Positions 20,302-26,933 of a stretch of 57,960 bases of DNA are shown one piece after another. The number at the start of each line of letters is the position of its first letter. The stretch's first letter is position 1. The DNA is taken from IMG/VR virus record IMGVR_UViG_3300037156_000027, positions 1-57,960 of that record. One strand, written 5' to 3'. The notes beneath the pieces were generated by a model. That model made no database searches, had not been told where the DNA came from, and saw only the letters and a list, made by a program, of their open reading frames with translations. This stretch comes from a virus. A program made the translations under genes and the position numbers.

Positions 20302-20587
20302 TTTTCAACCTCTTGATTTTCATTTTGATATTTTGCTCAATTATCTCAGCGTCAATACACGCCGCCTTCACCTGATTGCAGTCCGAATGACATAGACGGA
20401 GATTCCAATCATCGTCAGAACCGCCAAGCGAAACCGGATAAACATGATCTATGGTAATCCTGTCGTCCTTGTAAGCATTCTCATCAAGATACTCGCCGCA
20501 CAGGTAGCATTTATCGCCGTCACGGACGCGCAACCATTCCTTTAGATAAACCTGCTCATCGAAAGGCATTAGTCTACGGTTTGCCAT
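20285..20587 (-). CDS. HNH endonuclease
   Basis: 100 residues. CYLCG (Cys27, Cys30), then ITIDHVYPVSLGGSDDDWNLRLCHSDCNQVK with Asp47-His48, Asn62 and the second Cys pair. This is the zinc-stabilised McrA-like HNH fold. It is embedded in the recombination/replication region rather than beside the terminase. It may be a homing enzyme or process DNA during replication. Confidence 0.85.
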   Translation of the reverse strand: MANRRLMPFDEQVYLKEWLRVRDGDKCYLCGEYLDENAYKDDRITIDHVYPVSLGGSDDDWNLRLCHSDCNQVKAACIDAEIIEQNIKMKIKRLKNATET

Positions 20588-20882
20588 GTAGCTTCTCCCA
20601 TTTCCTTTGCTCGGCGATTAGCTCTTTGCCCTTGCTGTTAATCCGTTTCCAAAAGTCTTTTTCGGCGGACTCGTATTCAAGTGTGAGCAAAAGCATGAAT
20701 ACATAAAATAATTTCTTGTCGAGCCACCAGCTTTCGACCTGCATATGTTCGAGCGGGTAGTAAATATCGGCTAGATTCCGCTGAACCGACAGCATAGCAA
20801 CGATTCGAAGCTCATCGGACAATCGTTCATCGATCAACATCATGCGGCGGACTTCTTCGGAAGCGCGAAAATCAACGGTCAT
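20574..20882 (-). CDS. Hypothetical helical protein
   Basis: 102 residues, with two long helices rich in Leu/Glu/Trp (LFYVFMLLLTLEYESAEKDFWK, GKELIAEQRKWEKLHG). It overlaps the HNH gene by 14 bases and its upstream neighbour by 4. No family is recognised. Confidence 0.6.
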   Translation of the reverse strand: MTVDFRASEEVRRMMLIDERLSDELRIVAMLSVQRNLADIYYPLEHMQVESWWLDKKLFYVFMLLLTLEYESAEKDFWKRINSKGKELIAEQRKWEKLHGKP

Positions 20883-21178
20883 TGATTCGCCTTTTTATCG
20901 TGTTTTTCTATGTATTGTATAAAATCACTTTCACAATCAAAATCTGCCTCATTGGGGATATGAATTTTGTTAGTCCCCATTATCCTTATGCCCACTCTTT
21001 CGATCTCTGTTCCTTCTGCTGTTATAGGCAGGACGCTGGCATGGACATCATCCCCCGATGAATACTCAGTTATCTGCCACGCAATAATAGGGAGCCAAAA
21101 AACAAATTTCTTTGCATTCTCATTAATCATCAAGTGACCGCACTCCATGCCTGACGCAGGCACATAAGAAGTTTTCAT
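20879..21178 (-). CDS. Hypothetical protein
   Basis: 99 residues, mixed beta/alpha (FVFWLPIIAWQITEYSSGDDVHASVLPITAEG). It follows the helicase gene directly, with its ATG adjoining that stop. A replication accessory role is only a guess. Confidence 0.55.
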   Translation of the reverse strand: MKTSYVPASGMECGHLMINENAKKFVFWLPIIAWQITEYSSGDDVHASVLPITAEGTEIERVGIRIMGTNKIHIPNEADFDCESDFIQYIEKHDKKANQ

Positions 21179-22855
21179 TTAATCCCCCAGTTGATGTTGA
21201 TATTCAGTTTCCAGCGGTATTCCCACACATCTATCCGATGTCACAAACCTGCGTGTTGTCGGCGAAACGATAGAGCCGATGATGCACTTCAAAGTGTGCG
21301 ACCACCTGCCCGTCCACTCGCTATGCCTCAATCTCTCTTTAATCCATGAGTTTGTATTTGATACCCAAACATAGCCTTCTTCTACACAGAAGCCTTTTCG
21401 CTTTAATTCCGTATCTGCCATTGTCTTAGAAATACCATCTGTCCACAATCCATCGGCGGAGATGTTTATTAGATCAAGAATAGTGCGGTTTTTCATCCCG
21501 TGTTCAGTATCAACCTTGATTTCGCTCTCCTGCAAGAATCTCCATAACTTGCCGTGGCTGCTATCGTCCGTTGTTTCTTTCTGTTGCGGCCATTCCCGCT
21601 CTTCCAGAAACTTCTTGGCTGCCTCTGGCTCAATTAAATCAGGACTGTGAAGCGAGTACAGCCCTGCCAGGATACCGCCCAGTTGATCGCCTTGGCGACG
21701 ACTGCCGAAATGAATTGCCGCAACTTGGGCGAATGTTTCTGCGTTTGCCTTGATTGTCGGAATGAGGCTAACCGTTCGCGCCAGCAACCCACCTCTCCAT
21801 TTGGCGTTTATTGTTTCCGCCGCCAGTCGTTGCAGTTTGCCAAAATTCTCGGCCTCATATTTAGCATCTTTGGATGGCTGTTTAAGTTTCAAAATACTTG
21901 TGCGCGTTTCATCTGCGTGACGCTGCATGCTCATATTGATTGACGCAAAGGCAAAAACAGAGCGCAACAGAAATGCCTTGCCGGATTGGTCGGCGGTTCC
22001 TTTGTGTATCGGGCCTGCCTCTCCATTAAATGCGGATCGCGCTAGATCAAATATCTCTTGTAGGCGCACCCTGTCTTGTATTTCTTCTGCCTCGGCCTCA
22101 TCAAATATCACAGGCAACGCATCAGACTTCAACGCTTGGCGAATACCTGCGGCGGTTGATTTTGATGTTGTGACGAAAGCTGTCTTGCTAAGGATTGCCC
22201 TAATAATTTCCTCCATCACCCATGACTTGCCGGATGTTGCGGGGCCAAGAACGTATATATGCGGCCTGTATGTCAGTGCTCCGCATATTGGTGCTATAAC
22301 AATCCAGCCAGCCAGCAACTCTCCGCTTATCTTTTCCTCCCAGCGCACCAATCGGCATATTTCCAGAAGTTTATAGGCTTCTTTCGATGTCAATTTCTCC
22401 GCATAATCAACATTCATGGAAAGGCGTTTCTCATACAGGTATTTGCTTTTGTGGTTGTGCAATTCCGTTACCTTGCCGCCAACCATAAGTTTGTCGCCAA
22501 CATGCAGAACTGCGGTTCCGTTATCATCCCACGCGCCGCGCCCACGACAAAATCCGTGGTCAAATAAGCCAATTCTGTAAGATTGCTCAATCAGCATATT
22601 GGCGACTGGGGTCGTTTTGATGTTCCCGGCCTCGCTTGTCATTCCGTTGGATTTCCACCATGTCAGTGGGGCAAGCTGCAATAGTGATCCGGCGTTGGTT
22701 ATGGCGGATCGTGAAATATCAATTACAGCCTCAGCAGAGTAGGAATAGAAATAGAATAAGTTTCCGCTATATCCGAGATACCGGAAAGGCATCGGCAAAT
22801 CCGGCTCATACGCAGGTGGGTAATCAGGCTCAAAATTTGGGGAAGGTATGTTCAT
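21179..22855 (-). CDS. Primase/helicase-type replication ATPase (DUF927-like)
   Basis: 558 residues. Walker A GPATSGKS at 204-211 (after HIYVLG), Walker B LPVIFDEAEAE near 247-257, and a sensor-like FAFASINMS around 307-315. The order and the N-terminal region before the ATPase (CRGRGAWDDNGTAVLHVGDKL) resemble DUF927 and archaeo-eukaryotic primase-linked helicases. With no phage polymerase visible, this is the main replication protein: it likely unwinds the fork and recruits the host replisome. No primase catalytic motif is apparent. Confidence 0.75.
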   Translation of the reverse strand: MNIPSPNFEPDYPPAYEPDLPMPFRYLGYSGNLFYFYSYSAEAVIDISRSAITNAGSLLQLAPLTWWKSNGMTSEAGNIKTTPVANMLIEQSYRIGLFDHGFCRGRGAWDDNGTAVLHVGDKLMVGGKVTELHNHKSKYLYEKRLSMNVDYAEKLTSKEAYKLLEICRLVRWEEKISGELLAGWIVIAPICGALTYRPHIYVLGPATSGKSWVMEEIIRAILSKTAFVTTSKSTAAGIRQALKSDALPVIFDEAEAEEIQDRVRLQEIFDLARSAFNGEAGPIHKGTADQSGKAFLLRSVFAFASINMSMQRHADETRTSILKLKQPSKDAKYEAENFGKLQRLAAETINAKWRGGLLARTVSLIPTIKANAETFAQVAAIHFGSRRQGDQLGGILAGLYSLHSPDLIEPEAAKKFLEEREWPQQKETTDDSSHGKLWRFLQESEIKVDTEHGMKNRTILDLINISADGLWTDGISKTMADTELKRKGFCVEEGYVWVSNTNSWIKERLRHSEWTGRWSHTLKCIIGSIVSPTTRRFVTSDRCVGIPLETEYQHQLGD

Positions 22856-22862
22856 GGCGTTT

Positions 22863-22898
22863 CCCGGTTAGAAAAGGTGGCGGCTCGACATAACCGGG
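22863..22898. promoter_or_regulatory. Inverted repeat upstream of the replication ATPase gene
   Basis: CCCGGTTA (22863..22870) and TAACCGGG (22891..22898) form a perfect 8-bp inverted repeat with a 20-base spacer, directly before the ATG at 22855. A second, smaller one, ACGCT-CGCGA-AGCGT, lies at 22915..22929. They may be operators or an mRNA fold controlling the helicase start; its ribosome site (GGGA) is at the edge of the first repeat. Confidence 0.45.
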
Positions 22899-23017
22899 AG
22901 GAAATATCGACGAGACGCTCGCGAAGCGTACCGCCGCCGAGCATATTATCCATGTATGGGGATTGAGCAATATCAAATCGGCATATGTGAATATGTCGGA
23001 AGCGGAAAGAAATATAA

Positions 23018-23410
23018 TTATTCGCCAAGAACAGGCAACTTGTTTTCCAATTGCTCCATCAAGATTACAGTCTGCGCTGACGGTTCCCGGTCAAAGTGTT
23101 CATATCTGTTAATGGTCATCTTGCGGTGCTTCCCCGTAAATCCGAGAGCCGCCCCAAATGCCGCCTGTGACATGCCCAACCGATGCCTGAGCGCCCTAAT
23201 CCGCGCCGCAGTCCATATGGGGTGTTCGCGCTTCTCTGGGCGTTCCCTAAGCAACGGCTCGGACGTCAGCATGCTGGCGTGCGCCTCGGTTAGTCCGATG
23301 TCCGGCGTGGCGTAGGTATACGGGTTGATGCGCGGCGTGTTGGGAACGAATTGATAGTATTTTGCGCGGTCGGTTATTTCGCCTTTGGTGTGGCGGCGGT
23401 CTTCGGTCAT
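23018..23410 (-). CDS. HTH protein with C-terminal Cro/C1-like domain
   Basis: 130 residues from the ATG at 23410, overlapping the previous stop (ATGA). Residues 66-127 form the HTH: WTAARIRALRHRLGMSQAAFGAALGFTG, then MTINRYEHFDREPS and LMEQLENKL. The N-terminal part is basic and unfolded-looking. It precedes the replication gene and the inverted repeats at 22863..22929, which could be its operators. Confidence 0.68.
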   Translation of the reverse strand: MTEDRRHTKGEITDRAKYYQFVPNTPRINPYTYATPDIGLTEAHASMLTSEPLLRERPEKREHPIWTAARIRALRHRLGMSQAAFGAALGFTGKHRKMTINRYEHFDREPSAQTVILMEQLENKLPVLGE

Positions 23411-23583
23411 TTTTCTTCCATCAATCTTTCTTGATGCTCCATATATCGCCTCTCGGCACAATTCTCGCACAGATATTCAGGCGGAACGCTGAACGGTGCC
23501 ATTGTGGTTATGTCGTACACGTCTGGCGTGGTTGCGCCGCAGTTTTCGCATTCGCGGGGTTTATCGTTTGCCATATCTGTCAT
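23407..23583 (-). CDS. Zinc-ribbon protein
   Basis: 58 residues, from the ATG at 23583 to TGA at 23409..23407. CENCG and CENC knuckles are separated by about 21 residues, followed by a charged helix (ERRYMEHQERLMEEK). The ATG overlaps the stop of the upstream gene and its TGA overlaps the next ATG. It has no Thr-Thr leader. Confidence 0.6.
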   Translation of the reverse strand: MTDMANDKPRECENCGATTPDVYDITTMAPFSVPPEYLCENCAERRYMEHQERLMEEK

Positions 23584-23753
23584 GGCAATTCCTTCAATTT
23601 ATCGAAGTGATAAAGCGGCGTGAATTTCTGATCGTTGTATTCTGCGTCATGTCCTGTTTCATATATTATCAGACCAGCGGTATCCTTTCCGACAATCCAT
23701 ACTTTCTTGCCGTTCACCAATGCCCAACGTGGCGTGGTTTCAGTTTGTGCCAT
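23580..23753 (-). CDS. Small tagged protein (leader QTETT)
   Basis: 57 residues from the ATG at 23753 to TGA at 23582..23580. It begins MAQTETTPRWALVNGKKVW and is mostly beta (IVGKDTAGLIIYETGHDAEY). The leader has DNA GAA ACC ACG. It overlaps neighbours at both ends. Confidence 0.58.
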   Translation of the reverse strand: MAQTETTPRWALVNGKKVWIVGKDTAGLIIYETGHDAEYNDQKFTPLYHFDKLKELP

Positions 23754-23913
23754 GCTTTAGCTCCTTAGATATTTCCTGATTACGGTTCTGCAATTCTTCG
23801 CAGGACATTACACTTGTAAATGGCGTCTTCCATCGGCCACAATTCACACAGCTAAGTTGCGTCCCATTGGCTCTAGTTATGCGCCATACGTGAGTGGTTG
23901 GTGATTCAGTCAT
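23740..23913 (-). CDS. Small tagged protein (leader ESPTT)
   Basis: 57 residues from the ATG at 23913, with GGGAGG four bases upstream: MTESPTTHVWRITRANG. It contains LSCVNCGRWK and MSCEE, a possible zinc site. A further in-frame ATG at 23961 also has AGGAGG before it, so a form 16 residues longer is possible. Confidence 0.58.
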   Translation of the reverse strand: MTESPTTHVWRITRANGTQLSCVNCGRWKTPFTSVMSCEELQNRNQEISKELKHGTN

Positions 23914-23962
23914 TTTACCTCCCGCAGTCGCAAGCAGCGTGTCCGGCTTTATAGGCGTCATC

Positions 23963-24188
23963 CTATTTCCTCCTCAATGCGGTTTCAGGGATAGCTGCCG
24001 CTAACTGCGCCTCAATCTTTTTAATTTTCGCGGTATGGGGTAGCGGTATAAACGCAGGCTGATAAACCGTCACAGGCTTTACCGTCACCCTTTCGGGTTG
24101 CAGATTTAACGCTATGCCGGATTCCATGCCAAGCAGAAATATGATGCCGAGGGATAGGATTTTTGCGGTTGTGGGGGTGCGTGGTCAT
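23963..24188 (-). pseudogene. Small membrane protein gene with apparent +1 frameshift
   Basis: The ATG at 24188 overlaps the upstream stop (ATGA) and begins MTTHPHNRK. After the five-base T run at 24160..24164 (A run on the coding strand) the sensible frame is one base off: KILSLGIIFLLGMESGIAL, then VTVKPVTVYQPAFIPLP and IEAQLAAAIPETALRRK, ending TAG at 23965..23963. Removing one base of the run gives a 74-residue protein with a membrane segment, similar in plan to the upstream gene. It may be a broken gene, a homopolymer assembly error or a programmed shift. Confidence 0.5.
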
Positions 24189-24418
24189 TTTGACACCATT
24201 TTAAGGGCTGAGGCGGGAATAGTCGCCGCAATGCGGTTGATCTGTTCCCCGTAGTATTTCTTGGCAGTCTTAACGGGAACATACACAGGAACATGCTCGG
24301 TTATGAAAACGTCATGCGTCACGATCTTGGGCGGTTGGCGCACCTGCAAGCCAGCATAGAAGCTGCCAGCGCAACAGGCTAAGAGGGTGACGAGGCGTAG
24401 TTTGGTTCTAAACTTCAT
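24185..24418 (-). CDS. Small protein with N-terminal membrane segment
   Basis: 77 residues from the ATG at 24418. Residues 7-24 (LRLVTLLACCAGSFYAGL) are a membrane anchor or signal. They are followed by a Val/Pro-rich stretch (VFITEHVPVYVPVKT) and a helix (GEQINRIAATIPASALK). The downstream ORF has the same plan, so the two may be duplicates. No family is recognised. Confidence 0.55.
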   Translation of the reverse strand: MKFRTKLRLVTLLACCAGSFYAGLQVRQPPKIVTHDVFITEHVPVYVPVKTAKKYYGEQINRIAATIPASALKMVSK

Positions 24419-24618
24419 GATATTTTTCCAATCGCCACGGTGGTTTCGCAAACCTCTTCTTTCACGATCTGCCCCAGGAATTCATGCGTCGCCACATAGC
24501 GGATTTTAACAAGGTCGCCTGCGTTGTTGTAGGTCTTTAGAATATCCGTCACGGTGCAGAGTCGGGATACTTTGCCACGGGTTTTGAATTGGTGTCCTAT
24601 GGGGAAGTTGGGGGTCAT
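24415..24618 (-). CDS. Small beta-barrel-like phage protein
   Basis: 67 residues. The pattern FPIGHQFKTRGKVSRLCTVTDI, VKIRYVATHEFLGQIV occurs in small phage proteins of unknown function. It overlaps both neighbours by 4 bases. Confidence 0.62.
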   Translation of the reverse strand: MTPNFPIGHQFKTRGKVSRLCTVTDILKTYNNAGDLVKIRYVATHEFLGQIVKEEVCETTVAIGKIS

Positions 24619-25595
24619 TGGGTTAGCTCCTTATATTTCTCAAACATCGGATTGGTCAAAACCCTATGAGTTAAGACGACCTCGGCATTCGCGGTTAACT
24701 GGCGCTGCCAAGCTTTAAATCGTGGCGACCATTTGAAACCGTTAGACTTCAAGAATGACCGTTCGGCTTCCTCTGGCTTGCCGTCGAAAAGCAATTGTAA
24801 GCGATCCTCTTGCAGATTGCGGACAATCTCCAGTCCATTAAGTTTTTGCTCGGTCGTTGCGGCTTTCTCGAATGTTGAAAGCCTTTCTTCCAGTGCTTTG
24901 ATCTTGTTGTTAACGGATGTTAGGTGGAAGCCCTCATAACCAAAACCTCCCCAGCAATTAGGAATGATGCAACGCTTATTGTATTCCGTAATTGCTTGAA
25001 CCTCTTCAGGATAAAAGGCGGCGTAAAGAGCCTTTAACGCCTCTTGATCCTGTTTTCTTAAGAGTGCATTAACCTGCTTTGCAAAAACTTGGTATTCTTT
25101 CATTTTCTTAAGCTGGGTTTCAGCAACACCTAAAACGCTTTCTTTCGGCATAACGTAGCTTAAAGACTTCTCGGCATAGCGGAACATTGCCTTTTCAAGC
25201 CCGATAAGTTCGCCCATGCGGTTATGCTCTGAGTTGTTGGCCTTTTCTGCACGACGAACAGGAAAGTTTGCAGGCCCAGTTATCATTGACGATATGCAGC
25301 GCGATTTAGCACTCAGCCAATTCAGCGTCTTGGCTTTGTATTTCTCGCGCAGGCGGTCAAAAACTTCCTGGGCGATTGCCTTCTGCCTTTCGTCCTTCGC
25401 GTTTTCGGTAATGTGATCGGCAAGTGCCGTTAGAACCTTGACATAATCGGCAATGATTCCCTCGGCGCGTTTCTCTGGACTAAATGAAACATTGTTATAA
25501 GCCCAAATTGCCTGTTGACGGGGAATGTCGGTTTCGATGTTTTGAAGGTTAATCATGGTGCGTTCCTTCTCGAATGGTTGATTGCAGGGTTTCAT
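24615..25595 (-). CDS. DUF3560-like phage protein
   Basis: 326 residues from the ATG at 25595 (GGAGG upstream); an internal ATG at 25556 also has GAAGGAA. The middle part (LNWLSAKSRCISSMITGPANFPVRRAEKANN) and the C-terminal FLKSNGFKWSPRFKAWQRQLTANA recur in DUF3560 and related phage or plasmid proteins. A coiled-coil section spans residues 225-275. It is one of the first genes transcribed after the leftward promoter, so it may counter host defences or modulate the host, but the function is unknown. Confidence 0.62.
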   Translation of the reverse strand: MKPCNQPFEKERTMINLQNIETDIPRQQAIWAYNNVSFSPEKRAEGIIADYVKVLTALADHITENAKDERQKAIAQEVFDRLREKYKAKTLNWLSAKSRCISSMITGPANFPVRRAEKANNSEHNRMGELIGLEKAMFRYAEKSLSYVMPKESVLGVAETQLKKMKEYQVFAKQVNALLRKQDQEALKALYAAFYPEEVQAITEYNKRCIIPNCWGGFGYEGFHLTSVNNKIKALEERLSTFEKAATTEQKLNGLEIVRNLQEDRLQLLFDGKPEEAERSFLKSNGFKWSPRFKAWQRQLTANAEVVLTHRVLTNPMFEKYKELTQ

Positions 25596-25789
25596 TATTG
25601 CACCTCCACCGGCTCGAACCCGCGTCCGCGAGAAACAATCCCGCCGTCGATAACCATAAGGCCGAGGTTTGCCATATCCGCCAGATAGCCCTGTACGTTT
25701 GCAGGGAAGGCATCAAGAGCAACCGGTATTGTTAGCGCGTCATAAAGCGATTTATAGACGTTTGGGTAGATGGTGAGTTGTTGTGTCAT
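25595..25789 (-). CDS. Small hypothetical protein
   Basis: 64 residues: MTQQLTIYPNVYKSLYDAL, then a compact alpha/beta sequence. GGGAGG lies upstream. It is the second gene of the early leftward transcript. No family is recognised. Confidence 0.58.
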   Translation of the reverse strand: MTQQLTIYPNVYKSLYDALTIPVALDAFPANVQGYLADMANLGLMVIDGGIVSRGRGFEPVEVQ

Positions 25790-25790
25790 C

Positions 25791-25862
25791 TTATTCCTCC
25801 CCTACTGGCAATTCAGCGACAAAGATTGCAAGAGCGGCGGCGATGATTATTAGGATTGTCAT
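25791..25862 (-). CDS. 23-residue membrane peptide, first early gene
   Basis: MTILIIIAAALAIFVAELPV plus three residues, from the ATG at 25862 with GGAGG seven bases upstream. One hydrophobic helix. It is the first ORF after the leftward promoter. The ideal ribosome site and position support it; homologues would be hard to detect at this size. Confidence 0.45.
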   Translation of the reverse strand: MTILIIIAAALAIFVAELPVGEE

Positions 25863-25883
25863 GTTGTAACCTCCATGTGAGTC

Positions 25884-25897
25884 AGCCGAAGTCGGCT
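25884..25897. promoter_or_regulatory. Leader hairpin of the leftward early transcript
   Basis: AGCCGA-AG-TCGGCT, a perfect 6-bp stem with a 2-base loop, within the 5' leader between the promoter at 25909 and the first ATG. It may protect the mRNA 5' end or bind a regulator. Confidence 0.35.
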
Positions 25898-25908
25898 TGT
25901 TGATTGAG

Positions 25909-25937
25909 ATAGTAGTCCAATGGCCTATGCAAGTCAA
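25909..25937 (-). promoter_or_regulatory. Leftward early promoter
   Basis: On the - strand, TTGACT (25932..25937), 17 bases, TACTAT (25909..25914); 5/6 and 4/6. It drives the long early region starting at 25862. The nearest GTGAC repeat lies 40 bases upstream. Confidence 0.58.
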
Positions 25938-25976
25938 TTGCTATATTTGGTGTGTTTTTGATATATTATTGCTCTT

Positions 25977-26247
25977 GTGACGTTTTGGCTCGTTAACTTG
26001 TCACAATTAACCATCTAAGTTATTGATTTTCCACGTGTGACAATGTGACGGTGACAATGCCCATAGAGGCATATATAAAGATATAAATAATAGTAGTTAT
26101 ATTAGTACTTAAATATACAAAATCATATGGGTATATATATATAATTTTGTCACTTTTTTATATATATAAGAGAAACCCCAATATTCATTGAATTAAAAGC
26201 GTGACAATTTTTGTGACAATCGCGTGACAGGAGCGTCACAACGTCAC
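25977..26247. other. GTGAC/GTCAC repeat array with AT-rich core: candidate origin or operator region
   Basis: Eleven GTGAC or GTCAC pentamers, most within (T)TGTGACAA(T). Forward copies start at 25977, 26037, 26045, 26051, 26201, 26213 and 26224; reverse copies at 26000, 26149, 26235 and 26243. Copies at 26201, 26213, 26224 and 26235 are spaced 11-12 bases, one helical turn. Between the two clusters, 26070..26170 is almost pure A/T with TATATATATATA runs. Iterons beside an unwinding element suit an origin; the flanking divergent promoters equally suit a master operator. This is the only stretch over 300 bases without a gene. Confidence 0.6.
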
Positions 26248-26262
26248 TAACCGCAGCAATAT

Positions 26263-26281
26263 CGATCATCGGGGTTGATCG
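26263..26281. promoter_or_regulatory. Small inverted repeat
   Basis: CGATCA and TGATCG with a 7-base spacer. A perfect 10-bp palindrome TGTTATAACA follows at 26298..26307, immediately before the -35 box of the terminase promoter. Both could be repressor sites for the rightward promoter. Confidence 0.4.
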
Positions 26282-26310
26282 TGGCGTTAGGGTGTTATGT
26301 TATAACAGGC

Positions 26311-26339
26311 TTGAAAGTAATCGAATGTAATGTTATATT
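26311..26339 (+). promoter_or_regulatory. Rightward (late) promoter before the terminase genes
   Basis: TTGAAA, 17 bases, TATATT: 5/6 and 5/6. Start near 26346, 27 bases before the ATG at 26373. A palindrome (26298..26307) abuts the -35 box. Confidence 0.6.
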
Positions 26340-26372
26340 GTTTCAGTAGCAAATAGTTAAGGATTAGTCCTT

Positions 26373-26777
26373 ATGGTCTTCCAACCAGGGCAAGCAGCAA
26401 ACCCTTCCGGTCACAATGGGCGCAAGGTGTTTATAGATGCCTTGCAAACGGTCATTTCCCGCCCGTGGGACGCTTCCAGAGAGATCGACCTATCCGACCT
26501 ACCAGCCAAGCCGACAATCGCCCACGCAATGGCCTATAAGCTCGTGAGGGGTGCGTTGCGCGATGACTGGAAGCCGGGCGAGTCGCTGGCGTATTTGCAG
26601 GAGATTTGCGATAGGGCGTATGGCAAGGCTGCGCAGACCGTGGCAGTGACCCAAACCAACATCAACCTGAACTATTTCAAGCTATCGGCGGAGACTGATT
26701 CGGCGATGGATAGCATCGACAACATACTAGAGCATGATCCGGTCAAAGGCGTTGCTGCCATTGAGCGGATTGAATGA
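26373..26777 (+). CDS. terS: Terminase small subunit
   Basis: 134 residues. It opens FQPGQAANPSGHNGRK, the DUF5681-type opening found in many small terminases and related phage proteins, followed by a helical domain (YLQEICDRAYGKAAQTV). It lies directly upstream of the large terminase. The ribosome site AAGGA (26359..26363) pairs with TCCTT (26368..26372) next to the ATG, so the start may be folded away until needed. Confidence 0.75.
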   Translation: MVFQPGQAANPSGHNGRKVFIDALQTVISRPWDASREIDLSDLPAKPTIAHAMAYKLVRGALRDDWKPGESLAYLQEICDRAYGKAAQTVAVTQTNINLNYFKLSAETDSAMDSIDNILEHDPVKGVAAIERIE

Positions 26778-26859
26778 AACCCTGTATAAAATGGGGTAGT
26801 AATCTGGGGTATGTCCAAATGCGTAAGCGAGCTTCGTTAACAATATCAACCACTTATCC

Positions 26860-26896
26860 AATGAGTTCGATACCTTCCATAGGGATCGAACTCATT
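26860..26896. promoter_or_regulatory. Perfect 12-bp inverted repeat between terS and terL
   Basis: AATGAGTTCGAT (26860..26871) and ATCGAACTCATT (26885..26896) with a 13-base loop. No T-tract follows, so it is not an ordinary terminator. It could limit terL expression, stabilise mRNA, or be a packaging-related site. Confidence 0.55.
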
Positions 26897-26933
26897 CCAC
26901 GCCCCGTTCGCCGCGCTCTCTCGTCGTGTAGCA

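Noticed and set aside
10254-25862. Temperate phage lysogeny module
   Set aside because: Several HTH proteins are present, but no integrase, excisionase or recognisable attachment site, so lysogeny cannot be claimed.
26860-26896. tRNA gene
   Set aside because: The GTTCGAT/ATCGAAC stem resembles a T-arm, but no acceptor, D or anticodon arms can be formed around it.
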